Positions 16,986-26,709 of a stretch of DNA of 64,000 nt are shown piece after piece. Source of the DNA: Bradyrhizobium diazoefficiens (GTDB lineage Bacteria > Pseudomonadota > Alphaproteobacteria > Rhizobiales > Xanthobacteraceae); the NCBI RefSeq assembly GCF_016616425.1, contig NZ_CP067101.1, forward strand, positions 2,170,001 through 2,234,000, written 5' to 3'. The translations under genes and the position numbers were made by a program. The notes beneath the pieces were generated by a model, which ran no database searches, was not told the origin of the DNA, and was given only the letters and a program-made list of their open reading frames with translations. Positions within the stretch are counted from its first letter, which is position 1. Each line of letters opens with the position of its first letter.

Positions 16986-17400
16986 CGAGTTCAGAGATGG
17001 ATTGCAGGTCCGGCTGAGCCATCCCTCGGTGCCATCATCGCTCGCCTCGCCAGCGTTTTCAGACGGCCGGGTCATGCGGCGGGGCTCCGGGTGTTGCAAA
17101 CATGCCTCGGTTAGGAAAATTCTTGGACGCGCTTGTGCTTTACGGCTCAATAGCTGCGCGCGGTACCCTTCCATACTGGGATCAGGTTGACCGCGCTTGA
17201 GCCGCCGTGACAGATTGCTTTGGGGCGCTTAGCGGGATGGCAAGGCGATTCGATCACGGCCGATCGGGCGGGCTCCGCCCGTTTCAGGGGGAAGCGGGCA
17301 AGGCCGTTAACACTTGCTTAGCAACAAATCCTGAAGCTTGGGTCGTCGGTTCGGCGATACGCAGCCATCGCGCCGCATGGCAGCCTAGCGGGTATGAAGA
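16986..17400. other. Intergenic region with at most one tiny open frame
   Basis: About 415 bases without a supported gene. The best candidate is 17102-17200 on the plus strand (32 residues, MPRLGKFLDALVLYGSIAAR...). It has a hydrophobic helix but no clear ribosome-binding site. Other frames here look like shadows. Confidence 0.35.
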
Positions 17401-17901
17401 ATGACGACTGGCCGGTGCTCAATTCTTGCAGCCTACTTGGTTCGCGGTTTCTTTCTGGTGCTCCTTGTACTTCCGTTCACCGACCAAGCCAGGGCGGATG
17501 GCTTTGACGGACCCACATTTCGCAGGGGCCTGTGGCATTTCGTCCGAACGATGGACATGGTTGCCCATCGCAAGACCAAGCAGCGGCTCCTGGAGCGAGA
17601 ATTGACGGTGTGCGTTGATCCGACATTGTCGATGAAGGCGACGTTCTCGTCTCCTTCGGTCGGAAACTGCATCTCCGCCAAGCCTGAAAAGCGGGACAAT
17701 CAGTACACCTTCGCAAATCGCTGTGACTATATGGGGCCAGTCAGCACTGTGATCACGGTGCACAGCGACGAGTCCTACACCGAGAAGAACGAGATGAGCG
17801 AAGGCCAGATGCCCCGGGTCGAGCTGGTTGTGGCGCACCGGATCGGCGACTGTGATGGGGGCGCAGATCAGCGACCTGCTGCCAAGACGCTTTCGCACTG
17901 A
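17401..17901 (+). CDS. Exported DUF3617-like protein
   Basis: The product is 166 residues. The signal peptide is ILAAYLVRGFFLVLLVLPFT, with an Ala-rich site near ARADG (residues about 31-33). The mature protein has GLWHFVRTMDM, CVDP, VGNC, YTFANRCDYMGPVSTVITVH and VVAHRIGDC. A GLW start, evenly spaced cysteines and a threonine-serine strand pattern resemble the DUF3617 family of exported proteins of unknown role. Four cysteines in the mature part could form two disulfides. Family assignment is by eye. Confidence 0.6.
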   Translation: MTTGRCSILAAYLVRGFFLVLLVLPFTDQARADGFDGPTFRRGLWHFVRTMDMVAHRKTKQRLLERELTVCVDPTLSMKATFSSPSVGNCISAKPEKRDNQYTFANRCDYMGPVSTVITVHSDESYTEKNEMSEGQMPRVELVVAHRIGDCDGGADQRPAAKTLSH

Positions 17902-17991
17902 CACTGCCGGCAACTTGAAGCTGGCTGTTTCGAAGCACTTTGGTGAGCGGCCTGTCGGCAGGGCTTGCGCCTCCCCGAAAGGCGCGGAAAT

Positions 17992-18393
17992 ATGACGCGT
18001 CTGGTGTGCGAGGCGCCTTTGCGGTTGCTGATCGGGGTATCATGTTTGGCGGGTCTGTATGCGCTGACTGGCGTGGCCGCAGCGCAGGGTCCGCAGTTGC
18101 CGGACCAGCCATCCAGCCTGGCGGACCGGGTCAAAATCGAGGCATTGCAGACGATCAGGCGTTCCGACGGTTATGGGATAGCCAGCTTCGTCCTGTTCAA
18201 CGGCACCGATAGCAAAATCGACTCGGTCGAGCTGGCGTGCTGGGCCGACAACGACCGGGCGCGCGGCACCACGGTTCTGGTGTGGGCGAACGCGCCGATT
18301 TCCGCGCAGATGAGCCAGCAATTCAAGAACGTCAATATCGGCATGGTCGGGCTGAACTCTCGAAGCGCGTGTGAAGTGACACGGGTGAACTGA
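17992..18393 (+). CDS. Exported hypothetical protein
   Basis: The product is 133 residues from the ATG at 17992; an ATG at 17965 would put nine charged residues before it and is less likely. The signal peptide is about residues 1-30 (LLIGVSCLAGLYALTGVAAAQ). The mature part reads LADRVKIEALQTIRRSDGYG, ASFVLFNGTDSKIDSVELAC and ends SRSACEVTRVN. The strand pattern and the two cysteines (about 74 and 128) suggest a small disulfide-stabilised beta fold such as an immunoglobulin-like unit. No family is recognised. Confidence 0.6.
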   Translation: MTRLVCEAPLRLLIGVSCLAGLYALTGVAAAQGPQLPDQPSSLADRVKIEALQTIRRSDGYGIASFVLFNGTDSKIDSVELACWADNDRARGTTVLVWANAPISAQMSQQFKNVNIGMVGLNSRSACEVTRVN

Positions 18394-18460
18394 CCAGTCG
18401 CCCGAGATCTGCCAAGAGTCGGAGTTCGGTCCCGATCAAATCCGCCCGAAGAGCGGCACT

Positions 18461-18889
18461 TCATATCTTTTGCTGACTGCCCGGCCCGGCAACGTTCACA
18501 GTAATCTTCTGAATTTCGGTCCGGCCTTCGGAGTATTTGACTTCAATGGTCAGCGCATCGCTGCCCACGAAATCCGGCGGCGATTTGTAGAATGCGATGT
18601 AAGCGGGGACCTCGAGTGCGAGGCAGGCCTTGTAATTCGTCGCCTTGATCTTGCCGGTCTTGACGACGACCTTTCCGGAGGCTGGCGGGCTCGCCAGGCG
18701 GATCGTCGGCAGGGGGCCGGAGCTGCAATCGGGCCTGACGTTGATGTACAGCCCGATCTGGGTGTCTTTATTTGACAGCGTCTTGACCGTCCGTTCGACG
18801 GTCTGGAGCGGTGCTGCCCGGTCTTGAGCCGCAGCAGTCTGTGCACCGAGAGAGCCGGCCAGCAGGGCGGCCACCACCAAAAATCTCAT
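18461..18889 (-). CDS. Exported hypothetical protein
   Basis: The product is 142 residues from the ATG at 18889 (MRFLVVAALLAGSLGAQTAA), which starts a clean signal peptide ending AAAQ. The mature protein has two cysteines (PDCSSGPLPT and YKACLALEVP) and a C-terminal strand-rich segment (FVGSDALTIEVKYSEGRTEI). That segment resembles cadherin- or Ig-like repeats of cell-surface proteins. The gene is divergent from the giant adhesin at 19128, with 238 bases between, so the two may share a control region. Confidence 0.65.
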   Translation of the reverse strand: MRFLVVAALLAGSLGAQTAAAQDRAAPLQTVERTVKTLSNKDTQIGLYINVRPDCSSGPLPTIRLASPPASGKVVVKTGKIKATNYKACLALEVPAYIAFYKSPPDFVGSDALTIEVKYSEGRTEIQKITVNVAGPGSQQKI

Positions 18890-19029
18890 CCTGTGCTCCG
18901 CCTGTCGCCTGCCGGACTGGGGCGACATGCATTGAATCGGGAAAGTCTGGCCCGTTTTGCAACACGTCGCGGCCGTGTCGTCTCTTTACCACATCCTGAT
19001 CGAAAGTATTGATTAACCAAAGAGTTTTC

Positions 19030-19058
19030 TTGACCCTCGCCGGGGTTAACAATAGCTT
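19030..19058 (+). promoter_or_regulatory. Candidate promoter for the giant adhesin gene
   Basis: TTGACC at 19030-19035 and TAGCTT at 19053-19058 are separated by 17 bases, close to a sigma-70-type pattern, about 70 bases before the adhesin ATG. The surrounding 18980-19100 segment is unusually AT-rich for this window. This is a pattern match only. Confidence 0.3.
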
Positions 19059-19127
19059 AAAGTTAGACTTTGCGGCAAATTTTGCCTGCTTTTTTTTTAC
19101 TTCACGTCCTTTGGCGGAGAGATTTCT

Positions 19128-22100
19128 ATGAATGAGCAGTTTCGAGTTGCCCAGGCCGCTGGCGCTGGAAATTCAAGCAACGCTTCGCCACCCCGCATCT
19201 TCAAGCTCACCAAGCCCTTCGCAGACCAGGCGGTTGTGCTGAACCTTGGATACGACCAGAAGGTCCAGGTCGATTTCTCGGCCATCGCCAACGAGAAGAT
19301 CACGCTCGTTCATGTCGGCGAAAAGCTGATCATTCTTTTCGACAACCAATCGACAGTCACTGTCGAGCCGTTCTTCGATTCGCGGCACGATCAGCTTGGC
19401 AATCTGACGATCGAGGTTGCGCCGGGCCGCGACCTGACGGTCGCCGAATTCGCCAGCGCGTTTCCGATCGTCACTGACTCCTCGGTCTTGCCCGCCGCCG
19501 GCGAGGCACTTGGTCTCAGCAATGCCCAGGCGAGCGGCGGCGATTTTCGCCCGTTCACCGTTGATGAGCTTCCCCCGCCGGGTTCGAACACCTTGGCTCC
19601 TAATGAAGATCGGCCGCCAGAGGGAGATCTACCGCCGACCGGCACCACCCCTCCAGCGATACTGGCCTCGCCGACTCCGCCGGCTCCGACGATTGCGCTC
19701 GGCGCGCTGCCCGACTTGGTGGTGGACGAGAGCTTTTTGACCGCCGCAACCAATGGCGTCGATGGCACCACGCCGAGCCTGGCAAGTACCACAGTAAGCG
19801 GGCTTTTGCCGGTCACGCTGAATGTGCCGGGTGGCGTGCAGTCGCTGAAGTTCGCGCTGTCGGTCAGCTCGCCAAGCGTGGACTCCGGGCTGATCGATTC
19901 GGCAACAGGTCAGCATGTTTTGCTGACGGTCAATGCCGGCGGCATCGTGGAAGGGCGTACTGCGGGTGGCGCCGATCTGGTGTTCACTGTTGCGGTGGAT
20001 GCTGCGGGCAATGTGACGCTGACAGAGCTGCGCGCCGTGCACGAGCTGTCGCCGGGCGATCTCAACGAAGGAATTTCGCTGTCGGCCGGTTTGGTCACGC
20101 TTACCGCGACGGTGACGGACAACAGCAATCAGAGTGCGAGCGCGAGCGTTGATGTTGGTCCGCATCTGACCATCCATGACGATGGCCCGTCGATCACGGT
20201 GACGACGACGGCGCCGGCGGATGCGCTGGTGGTCGACGAGACCAACCTTGCGATCAACGCGACGGCGAACTTCGCCGACAACTTCACGGTGGTCGGCAAT
20301 TACGGAGCGGACGGCGCCGGCACGACCGCGTCGGCCTATGCGCTCGGCGTCAAGAGCGCGAGCGTGGATTCCGGCCTGATCGATGTTGCGACCGGGCAGC
20401 ACATCCTGCTGGTGGCGAACGGCAATACGGTCGAGGGCCATGTCGGGGCGACGGCGACGCTGGCCTTCACGGTCACCGTGGACGCTGCCGGTGTCGTGAC
20501 GCTGGACCAGATGCGCGCGCTGCAGCATCCGGATGCGACCAATCCGGACGACACGGTGACGCTGTCGGCGGCGGATCTGATCACGCTGACGCGGACCGAC
20601 ACGATCACGGACCAGGACGGCGATTCCGCCGCCAGCTCATCGAGCATCAATATCGGCCAGGCGCTGGCGTTCCATGACGACGGCCCGTCCATCACGGTGA
20701 CGACGACGGCGCCGGCGGATGCGCTGGTGGTCGACGAGACCAATCTTGCGATCAACGCGACGGCGAACTTCGCCGACAACTTCACGGTGGTCGGCAATTA
20801 CGGTGCGGATGGTGCCGGCACGACTGCGTCGGCCTATGCGCTCGGCGTCAAGAGCGCGAGCGTGGATTCCGGCCTGATCGACGTAGCGACCGGGCAGCAC
20901 ATCCTGCTGGTGGCGAACGGCAATACGGTCGAGGGCCATGTCGGGGCGACGGCGACGCTGGCCTTCACGGTCACCGTGGACGCTGCCGGCATCGTGACGC
21001 TGGACCAGATGCGCGCGCTGCAGCATCCGGATGCGGCCAATCCGGACGACACGGTGACGCTGTCGGCGGCGGATCTGATCACGCTGACGCGGACCGACAC
21101 GATCACGGACCAGGACGGCGATTCCGCCGCCAGCTCATCGAGCATCAATATCGGCCAGGCGCTGGCGTTCCATGACGACGGCCCGTCCATCACGGTGACG
21201 ACGACGGCGCCGGCGGATGCGCTGGTGGTCGACGAGACCAACCTTGCGATCAACGCGACGGCGAACTTCGCCGACAACTTCACGGTGGTCGGCAATTACG
21301 GTGCGGATGGTGCCGGCACGACTGCGTCGGCCTATGCGCTCGGCGTTAAGAGCGCGAGCGTGGATTCCGGCCTGATCGACGTAGCGACCGGGCAGCACAT
21401 CCTGCTGGTGGCGAACGGCAATACGGTCGAGGGCCATGTCGGGGCGACGGCGACGCTGGCCTTCACGGTCACCGTGGACGCTGCCGGCATCGTGACGCTG
21501 GACCAGATGCGCGCGCTGCAGCATCCGGATGCGGCCAATCCGGACGACACGGTGACGCTGTCGGCGGCGGATCTGATCACGCTGACGCGGACCGACACGA
21601 TCACGGACCAGGACGGCGATTCCGCCGCCAGCTCATCGAGCATCAATATCGGCCAGGCGCTGGCGTTCCATGACGACGGCCCGTCCATCACGGTGACGAC
21701 GACGGCGCCGGCGGATGCGCTGGTGGTCGACGAGACCAATCTTGCGATCAACGCGACGGCGAACTTCGCCGACAACTTCACGGTGGTCGGCAATTACGGT
21801 GCGGATGGTGCCGGCACGACTGCGTCGGCCTATGCGCTCGGCGTCAAGAGCGCGAGCGTGGATTCCGGCCTGATCGACGTAGCGACCGGGCAGCACATCC
21901 TGCTGGTGGCGAACGGCAATACGGTCGAGGGCCATGTCGGGGCGACGGCGACGCTGGCCTTCACGGTCACCGTGGACGCTGCCGGCGTCGTGACGCTGGA
22001 CCAGATGCGCGCGCTGCAGCATCCGGATGCGACCAATCCGGACGACACGGTGACGCTGTCGGCGGCGGATCTGATCACGCTGACGCGGACCGACACGATC

Positions 22101-25100
22101 ACGGACCAGGACGGCGATTCCGCCGCCAGCTCATCGAGCATCAATATCGGCCAGGCGCTGGCGTTCCATGACGACGGCCCGTCCATCACGGTGACGACGA
22201 CGGCGCCGGCGGATGCGCTGGTGGTCGACGAGACCAACCTTGCGATCAACGCGACGGCGAACTTCGCCGACAACTTCACGGTGGTCGGCAATTACGGAGC
22301 GGACGGCGCCGGCACGACCGCGTCGGCCTATGCGCTCGGCGTCAAGAGCGCGAGCGTGGATTCCGGCCTGATCGATGTTGCGACCGGGCAGCACATCCTG
22401 CTGGTGGCGAACGGCAATACGGTCGAGGGCCATGTCGGGGCGACGGCGACGCTGGCCTTCACGGTCACCGTGGACGCTGCCGGTGTCGTGACGCTGGACC
22501 AGATGCGCGCGCTGCAGCATCCGGATGCGACCAATCCGGACGACACGGTGACGCTGTCGGCGGCGGATCTGATCACGCTGACGCGGACCGACACGATCAC
22601 GGACCAGGACGGCGATTCCGCCGCCAGCTCATCGAGCATCAATATCGGCCAGGCGCTGGCGTTCCATGACGACGGCCCGTCCATCACGGTGACGACGACG
22701 GCGCCGGCGGATGCGCTGGTGGTCGACGAGACCAATCTTGCGATCAACGCGACGGCGAACTTCGCCGACAACTTCACGGTGGTCGGCAATTACGGTGCGG
22801 ATGGTGCCGGCACGACTGCGTCGGCCTATGCGCTCGGCGTCAAGAGCGCGAGCGTGGATTCCGGCCTGATCGACGTAGCGACCGGGCAGCACATCCTGCT
22901 GGTGGCGAACGGCAATACGGTCGAGGGCCATGTCGGGGCGACGGCGACGCTGGCCTTCACGGTCACCGTGGACGCTGCCGGCATCGTGACGCTGGACCAG
23001 ATGCGCGCGCTGCAGCATCCGGATGCGGCCAATCCGGACGACACGGTGACGCTGTCGGCGGCGGATCTGATCACGCTGACGCGGACCGACACGATCACGG
23101 ACCAGGACGGCGATTCCGCCGCCAGCTCATCGAGCATCAATATCGGCCAGGCGCTGGCGTTCCATGACGACGGCCCGTCCATCACGGTGACGACGACGGC
23201 GCCGGCGGATGCGCTGGTGGTCGACGAGACCAACCTTGCGATCAACGCGACGGCGAACTTCGCCGACAACTTCACGGTGGTCGGCAATTACGGTGCGGAT
23301 GGTGCCGGCACGACTGCGTCGGCCTATGCGCTCGGCGTTAAGAGCGCGAGCGTGGATTCCGGCCTGATCGACGTAGCGACCGGGCAGCACATCCTGCTGG
23401 TGGCGAACGGCAATACGGTCGAGGGCCATGTCGGGGCGACGGCGACGCTGGCCTTCACGGTCACCGTGGACGCTGCCGGCATCGTGACGCTGGACCAGAT
23501 GCGCGCGCTGCAGCATCCGGATGCGGCCAATCCGGACGACACGGTGACGCTGTCGGCGGCGGATCTGATCACGCTGACGCGGACCGACACGATCACGGAC
23601 CAGGACGGCGATTCCGCCGCCAGCTCATCGAGCATCAATATCGGCCAGGCGCTGGCGTTCCATGACGATGGCCCGTCGGTGACGGCGGTCTTGAATGCGC
23701 GAGCGCAGGTGGTGCTGGACGAAGGCAACACCAACGCGGGCTCTCCGCCAGTGAGCACGCTGCCTGCGATCGTGCTGCCTGTCGGCTACACGGCGGGCGA
23801 TGATCTCGACGTTGCCGGTACGGGCTACATCTCGACGGCGTCGAGCGGCAGCGCACTGGTGAGCATCACCCCGGCATTCGGGGCGGACGGCGCGGCGGCG
23901 GGCGGCGGCATCAGCTATGCGTTCTCCGCGGTGGCCGGAGCGTCCGGCGTGACGCTGACGAACGGCACGCAGGTTGATCTTGTCCAGGCCTCGGCGACGC
24001 TGGTGCTGGGTGTTGTCACGGGAACGCAGACGGTTGCATTTGCGATCTCGCTGGACAGCGCGACGGGCGCGGTCACGGTCGAACAGTATCTGTCGCTGCA
24101 CAACCCGACCGGGGGAGCGAGCTACGACGAGACGACGAGCCTGATCAACGGCGCGCTGTCGGTGATCGCGACGGTGACGGACGGCGACAGCGACACGGCC
24201 GCGTCGAACGCGGTGAACGTCGGCAGCCAGATCCTGTTCCATGACGACGGCCCGGTCTTCACCATCGTCAATGACAGCAACGATGGGGTTGTCAGCCTCT
24301 CGGCGCTCAATCCGGCAACGGCTACCACCTACACCGGCCAGTTCGCGGACTGGCAGTACGGTGCGGATGGGTATGGTAATGTCACGGCGACAGGAGCAAA
24401 TGTTCAGGTTGTCTCCCACTCCGCATCACAGATCGTGCTCGACTTGTATGACGGAACGCACGTTGTTGCCGAACTGACGTTGAATGCCGACGGAACTGAC
24501 TCGCTGGAAGTGTTGCACCGAGCAGGTACGACTACCTTTGTCCCGGTTGCGGCGACTTCCGCGACTCCCGGAGGACCAATAGGGTCGCTGCTTGTGGATT
24601 TGGGGAATACGACCGACTTCAATATCCTTGTGACCGGCGATGACGGCGTCGCCCCCACCGGATCGGCCTCGGATACAGTTAATACGAGTCAGCAGGGCTG
24701 GGCGGTCAAGGGTAACTCCGGTCAAACCAATGACCCCGGCGAAACAATAGTGTTCTCATTTGTAAACGACAGCAATAACTCGACGCCCCATAGCGTCGAG
24801 GATTTCAAGTTCACGACCCAAGGCTACACTGGCGGAATGTCGACGGCAGAAATTACCGTCAAGGTTTACTTAAGCGCCGATCACTTGGTCTACGACCAAG
24901 TGACCTTCAACACGACATCCGGCCAAGTGATCCAAGTCAGCCAGCTTGACTGGTCAGCAAACGCCGGTACTGGCGATTATCACACTGGCGATCCGATCTT
25001 CGGTATCAGCATCCTCGCAGATTCTAGCAACACCGGCGGGTTCCGTTTGAACGGGGTTGAGGTTGGGAGCCAATCTACGGCCCCGCCGCCAGATCTCGAC

Positions 25101-25622
25101 TTCAACAACATCCAGCTGACGGTTACTGACGGCGACGGCGATACCACGGTTCAAACCTTCAATATCCATCTCGATGGAGATTCAGGCAATGTCCTGACGA
25201 CTGAGGCTATCACCGGGACGTCTGGGGCCGATAACCTGACCGGCACGGCCGGTCACGACGTCCTGATTGGCGGACCCGGCAACGATACGCTAACGGGCAA
25301 CGGCGGAAATGATACCTTCATTCTGAAGGGCACCGCCGCTGCCAACGGGCACGATATCATCACCGATTTCAACAACGGTGACAGCATCGTGGTTGACGTC
25401 GCCAACCTCAACCTGAGCATCAGCAATGCGCAGCTTGCCTCGTTCACCCAAGTGAACGATGCCAATCAGGCAACGTCATGGAATGGGAGTACAAACCAAT
25501 TCCTGTTCAACACCGACCATAACGAGCTCTGGTATTCGGCTAATGGAACGGCGACGGCCGCTGTTGATCTTGCACACATGAGTACGGGCGTACCCGCGCC
25601 GACGGCGATTCACATAGCTTAA
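19128..25622 (+). CDS. Giant type I-secreted adhesin: retention module, DUF5801 repeats, RTX C terminus
   Basis: This 2164-residue surface protein follows GGCGGAGAGATTTCT, a strong ribosome-binding site. Residues about 25-115 form a beta-rich N-terminal domain like the LapA retention module, followed by PAAG at 122-125, a LapG-type cleavage pattern. A Pro-rich linker (about 140-185) leads to a divergent DUF5801 unit (about 195-352). Seven near-identical 166-residue DUF5801 units follow (353-1514), and then another divergent one. Residues about 1700-2010 are unlike the repeats. Near 2025-2068, TSGADNLTG, HDVLIGGPGNDTLTGN and GGNDTF are calcium-binding RTX nonapeptides before a C-terminal secretion signal. 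The exporter genes lie at 26940-32380. There is no signal peptide, as expected for type I secretion. Confidence 0.93.
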   Translation: MNEQFRVAQAAGAGNSSNASPPRIFKLTKPFADQAVVLNLGYDQKVQVDFSAIANEKITLVHVGEKLIILFDNQSTVTVEPFFDSRHDQLGNLTIEVAPGRDLTVAEFASAFPIVTDSSVLPAAGEALGLSNAQASGGDFRPFTVDELPPPGSNTLAPNEDRPPEGDLPPTGTTPPAILASPTPPAPTIALGALPDLVVDESFLTAATNGVDGTTPSLASTTVSGLLPVTLNVPGGVQSLKFALSVSSPSVDSGLIDSATGQHVLLTVNAGGIVEGRTAGGADLVFTVAVDAAGNVTLTELRAVHELSPGDLNEGISLSAGLVTLTATVTDNSNQSASASVDVGPHLTIHDDGPSITVTTTAPADALVVDETNLAINATANFADNFTVVGNYGADGAGTTASAYALGVKSASVDSGLIDVATGQHILLVANGNTVEGHVGATATLAFTVTVDAAGVVTLDQMRALQHPDATNPDDTVTLSAADLITLTRTDTITDQDGDSAASSSSINIGQALAFHDDGPSITVTTTAPADALVVDETNLAINATANFADNFTVVGNYGADGAGTTASAYALGVKSASVDSGLIDVATGQHILLVANGNTVEGHVGATATLAFTVTVDAAGIVTLDQMRALQHPDAANPDDTVTLSAADLITLTRTDTITDQDGDSAASSSSINIGQALAFHDDGPSITVTTTAPADALVVDETNLAINATANFADNFTVVGNYGADGAGTTASAYALGVKSASVDSGLIDVATGQHILLVANGNTVEGHVGATATLAFTVTVDAAGIVTLDQMRALQHPDAANPDDTVTLSAADLITLTRTDTITDQDGDSAASSSSINIGQALAFHDDGPSITVTTTAPADALVVDETNLAINATANFADNFTVVGNYGADGAGTTASAYALGVKSASVDSGLIDVATGQHILLVANGNTVEGHVGATATLAFTVTVDAAGVVTLDQMRALQHPDATNPDDTVTLSAADLITLTRTDTITDQDGDSAASSSSINIGQALAFHDDGPSITVTTTAPADALVVDETNLAINATANFADNFTVVGNYGADGAGTTASAYALGVKSASVDSGLIDVATGQHILLVANGNTVEGHVGATATLAFTVTVDAAGVVTLDQMRALQHPDATNPDDTVTLSAADLITLTRTDTITDQDGDSAASSSSINIGQALAFHDDGPSITVTTTAPADALVVDETNLAINATANFADNFTVVGNYGADGAGTTASAYALGVKSASVDSGLIDVATGQHILLVANGNTVEGHVGATATLAFTVTVDAAGIVTLDQMRALQHPDAANPDDTVTLSAADLITLTRTDTITDQDGDSAASSSSINIGQALAFHDDGPSITVTTTAPADALVVDETNLAINATANFADNFTVVGNYGADGAGTTASAYALGVKSASVDSGLIDVATGQHILLVANGNTVEGHVGATATLAFTVTVDAAGIVTLDQMRALQHPDAANPDDTVTLSAADLITLTRTDTITDQDGDSAASSSSINIGQALAFHDDGPSVTAVLNARAQVVLDEGNTNAGSPPVSTLPAIVLPVGYTAGDDLDVAGTGYISTASSGSALVSITPAFGADGAAAGGGISYAFSAVAGASGVTLTNGTQVDLVQASATLVLGVVTGTQTVAFAISLDSATGAVTVEQYLSLHNPTGGASYDETTSLINGALSVIATVTDGDSDTAASNAVNVGSQILFHDDGPVFTIVNDSNDGVVSLSALNPATATTYTGQFADWQYGADGYGNVTATGANVQVVSHSASQIVLDLYDGTHVVAELTLNADGTDSLEVLHRAGTTTFVPVAATSATPGGPIGSLLVDLGNTTDFNILVTGDDGVAPTGSASDTVNTSQQGWAVKGNSGQTNDPGETIVFSFVNDSNNSTPHSVEDFKFTTQGYTGGMSTAEITVKVYLSADHLVYDQVTFNTTSGQVIQVSQLDWSANAGTGDYHTGDPIFGISILADSSNTGGFRLNGVEVGSQSTAPPPDLDFNNIQLTVTDGDGDTTVQTFNIHLDGDSGNVLTTEAITGTSGADNLTGTAGHDVLIGGPGNDTLTGNGGNDTFILKGTAAANGHDIITDFNNGDSIVVDVANLNLSISNAQLASFTQVNDANQATSWNGSTNQFLFNTDHNELWYSANGTATAAVDLAHMSTGVPAPTAIHIA
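20184..23669 (+). repeat. Seven tandem 498-bp repeats inside the adhesin gene
   Basis: Units start at 20184, 20682, 21180, 21678, 22176, 22674 and 23172; each is exactly 498 bases (166 codons). They differ at only about a dozen positions. By those positions, unit 5 equals unit 1 (apart from one base near the start), unit 6 equals unit 2 and unit 7 equals unit 3. Unit 4 looks like a unit 2/unit 1 chimera. Copy number is likely to vary between strains and between assemblies. Confidence 0.95.
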
Positions 25623-25644
25623 CGAGCGATTTGCATGAACGACA

Positions 25645-25675
25645 AACCGCCGGCGAGTTTCTCGCCGGCGGTTTT
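25645..25675 (+). terminator. Strong intrinsic terminator between adhesin and protease genes
   Basis: AACCGCCGGCGAG (25645-25657) pairs perfectly with CTCGCCGGCGGTT (25661-25673) around a TTT loop and continues into a T-run (GGTTTTG). It lies 22 bases past the adhesin stop and just before the end of the convergent gene at 25684. The AAAACCGCC side gives a T-run on the other strand as well, so it can serve both genes. Confidence 0.85.
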
Positions 25676-25683
25676 GCTTCATC

Positions 25684-26709
25684 TCAAAGCAACAATGGCA
25701 GGATCCCGAGTGCTCCCGCGCTACTCGAATTCGTGGACTCCGCGCCCATCCATTCCGATCCCGTTGCCGGTGGCGTGGCCACCACTCCTGCCCCGCTTGG
25801 CTGCGCCTTCGCATAAGGCTTCGCGAACAGCTGCACCCCATCATGATTGATGGCGAACAACGGCGTGAAATTCAGCTCGCCATTGTCTTCCCGCAGGTTT
25901 GACCAGCGGTTGTCCAGGATCAGCCAACGCCCATCGAGACGAGCTGCGAGGACCGCGTGGTCCTGCCGGACCGTACGGTCGCGGACGAGCAGCAGACGCA
26001 TGTCGGATTCAGCGAAGCCGGCCTCGCGCAAAGCGACATACTTGGCGATCGCATAGTCTTCGCAATCGCCTTTCGCGCTCGCAAAAGTTGCGAGCGGCGC
26101 GCTCCAGCGGTCGAGCTCCCTGAATTGAACGAGATCGCTCACATAGCGGATCGCGGTGTTGACGCCCAGATTGACCTCCTCAAGCTGCGCGCGTCCGGAT
26201 TTCGCCTTGGTCGCGGTGACAAGCCGAAGAAACTGTGCGGCATAGGATGGGCAGGAGGCGGCGTCTGAGCGGCAACGCTCGAGCACAATGCGCTCCTGGG
26301 CGAGGTCGGCTTCAACGCCGCGCCATTTGCGCCACAGCAGGCTTTCTGGTGCGCGGAATGTGAAAAGTCCGAACGGCTCGCTGCCGACAGATGGGCCGTC
26401 GGCGGAGGGCGGCCCGTCTGGCGATGCGTCGGTGACGGTAGTCGAAGGCGGCGTCAGGGCGGCCAGGCGGAGCGCACGCGGTCCCCGGCCGTGCTCGCGA
26501 TCGAGCTTCGCAAGGATTGCGTTGATGGTGAAAAATGTAGCTGGAGCCTGCATGGCTTCCGGAGTGGGCACGGCGACTTCAGTCGCGGTTTCCCGGCTCC
26601 CGACCTCGGCAGCGGACGCGATCCGGGCCGCGACGCCATTGAGGGAAATCAGCATGCCTGCTGCAAGCGCGAGTGAGCGTTGCCGCCGCCGTTCGAAACG
26701 CGACTTCAT
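25684..26709 (-). CDS. LapG-like periplasmic transglutaminase-type cysteine protease
   Basis: This 341-residue protein belongs to the bacterial transglutaminase-like cysteine proteinase family (DUF920, LapG type). The signal peptide is about residues 12-34 (ALAAGMLISLNGVAARIASA). A Pro/Ser/Thr-rich spacer runs from about 85 to 115. The catalytic triad is visible as Cys216 in AKGDCEDYA, His251 in RQDHAVL and Asp266 in LILDNRW. In LapG systems this enzyme releases a surface adhesin by cutting its N-terminal retention module, and c-di-GMP restrains it through LapD. Its gene converges with the adhesin that carries a PAAG site, which makes that adhesin the obvious substrate. No LapD is seen in the window. 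Confidence 0.88.
   Translation of the reverse strand: MKSRFERRRQRSLALAAGMLISLNGVAARIASAAEVGSRETATEVAVPTPEAMQAPATFFTINAILAKLDREHGRGPRALRLAALTPPSTTVTDASPDGPPSADGPSVGSEPFGLFTFRAPESLLWRKWRGVEADLAQERIVLERCRSDAASCPSYAAQFLRLVTATKAKSGRAQLEEVNLGVNTAIRYVSDLVQFRELDRWSAPLATFASAKGDCEDYAIAKYVALREAGFAESDMRLLLVRDRTVRQDHAVLAARLDGRWLILDNRWSNLREDNGELNFTPLFAINHDGVQLFAKPYAKAQPSGAGVVATPPATGSEWMGAESTNSSSAGALGILPLLL

Noticed and set aside
20184..23669. CRISPR-like or satellite array
   Set aside because: Units are 498 bp, coding, in frame and contiguous without spacers.
20336..23758. Regularly spaced minus-strand open frames of 129-153 codons through the adhesin repeats
   Set aside because: They recur every 498 bases because the sense repeats do, and encode no recognisable domain; they are shadows of the DUF5801 units.
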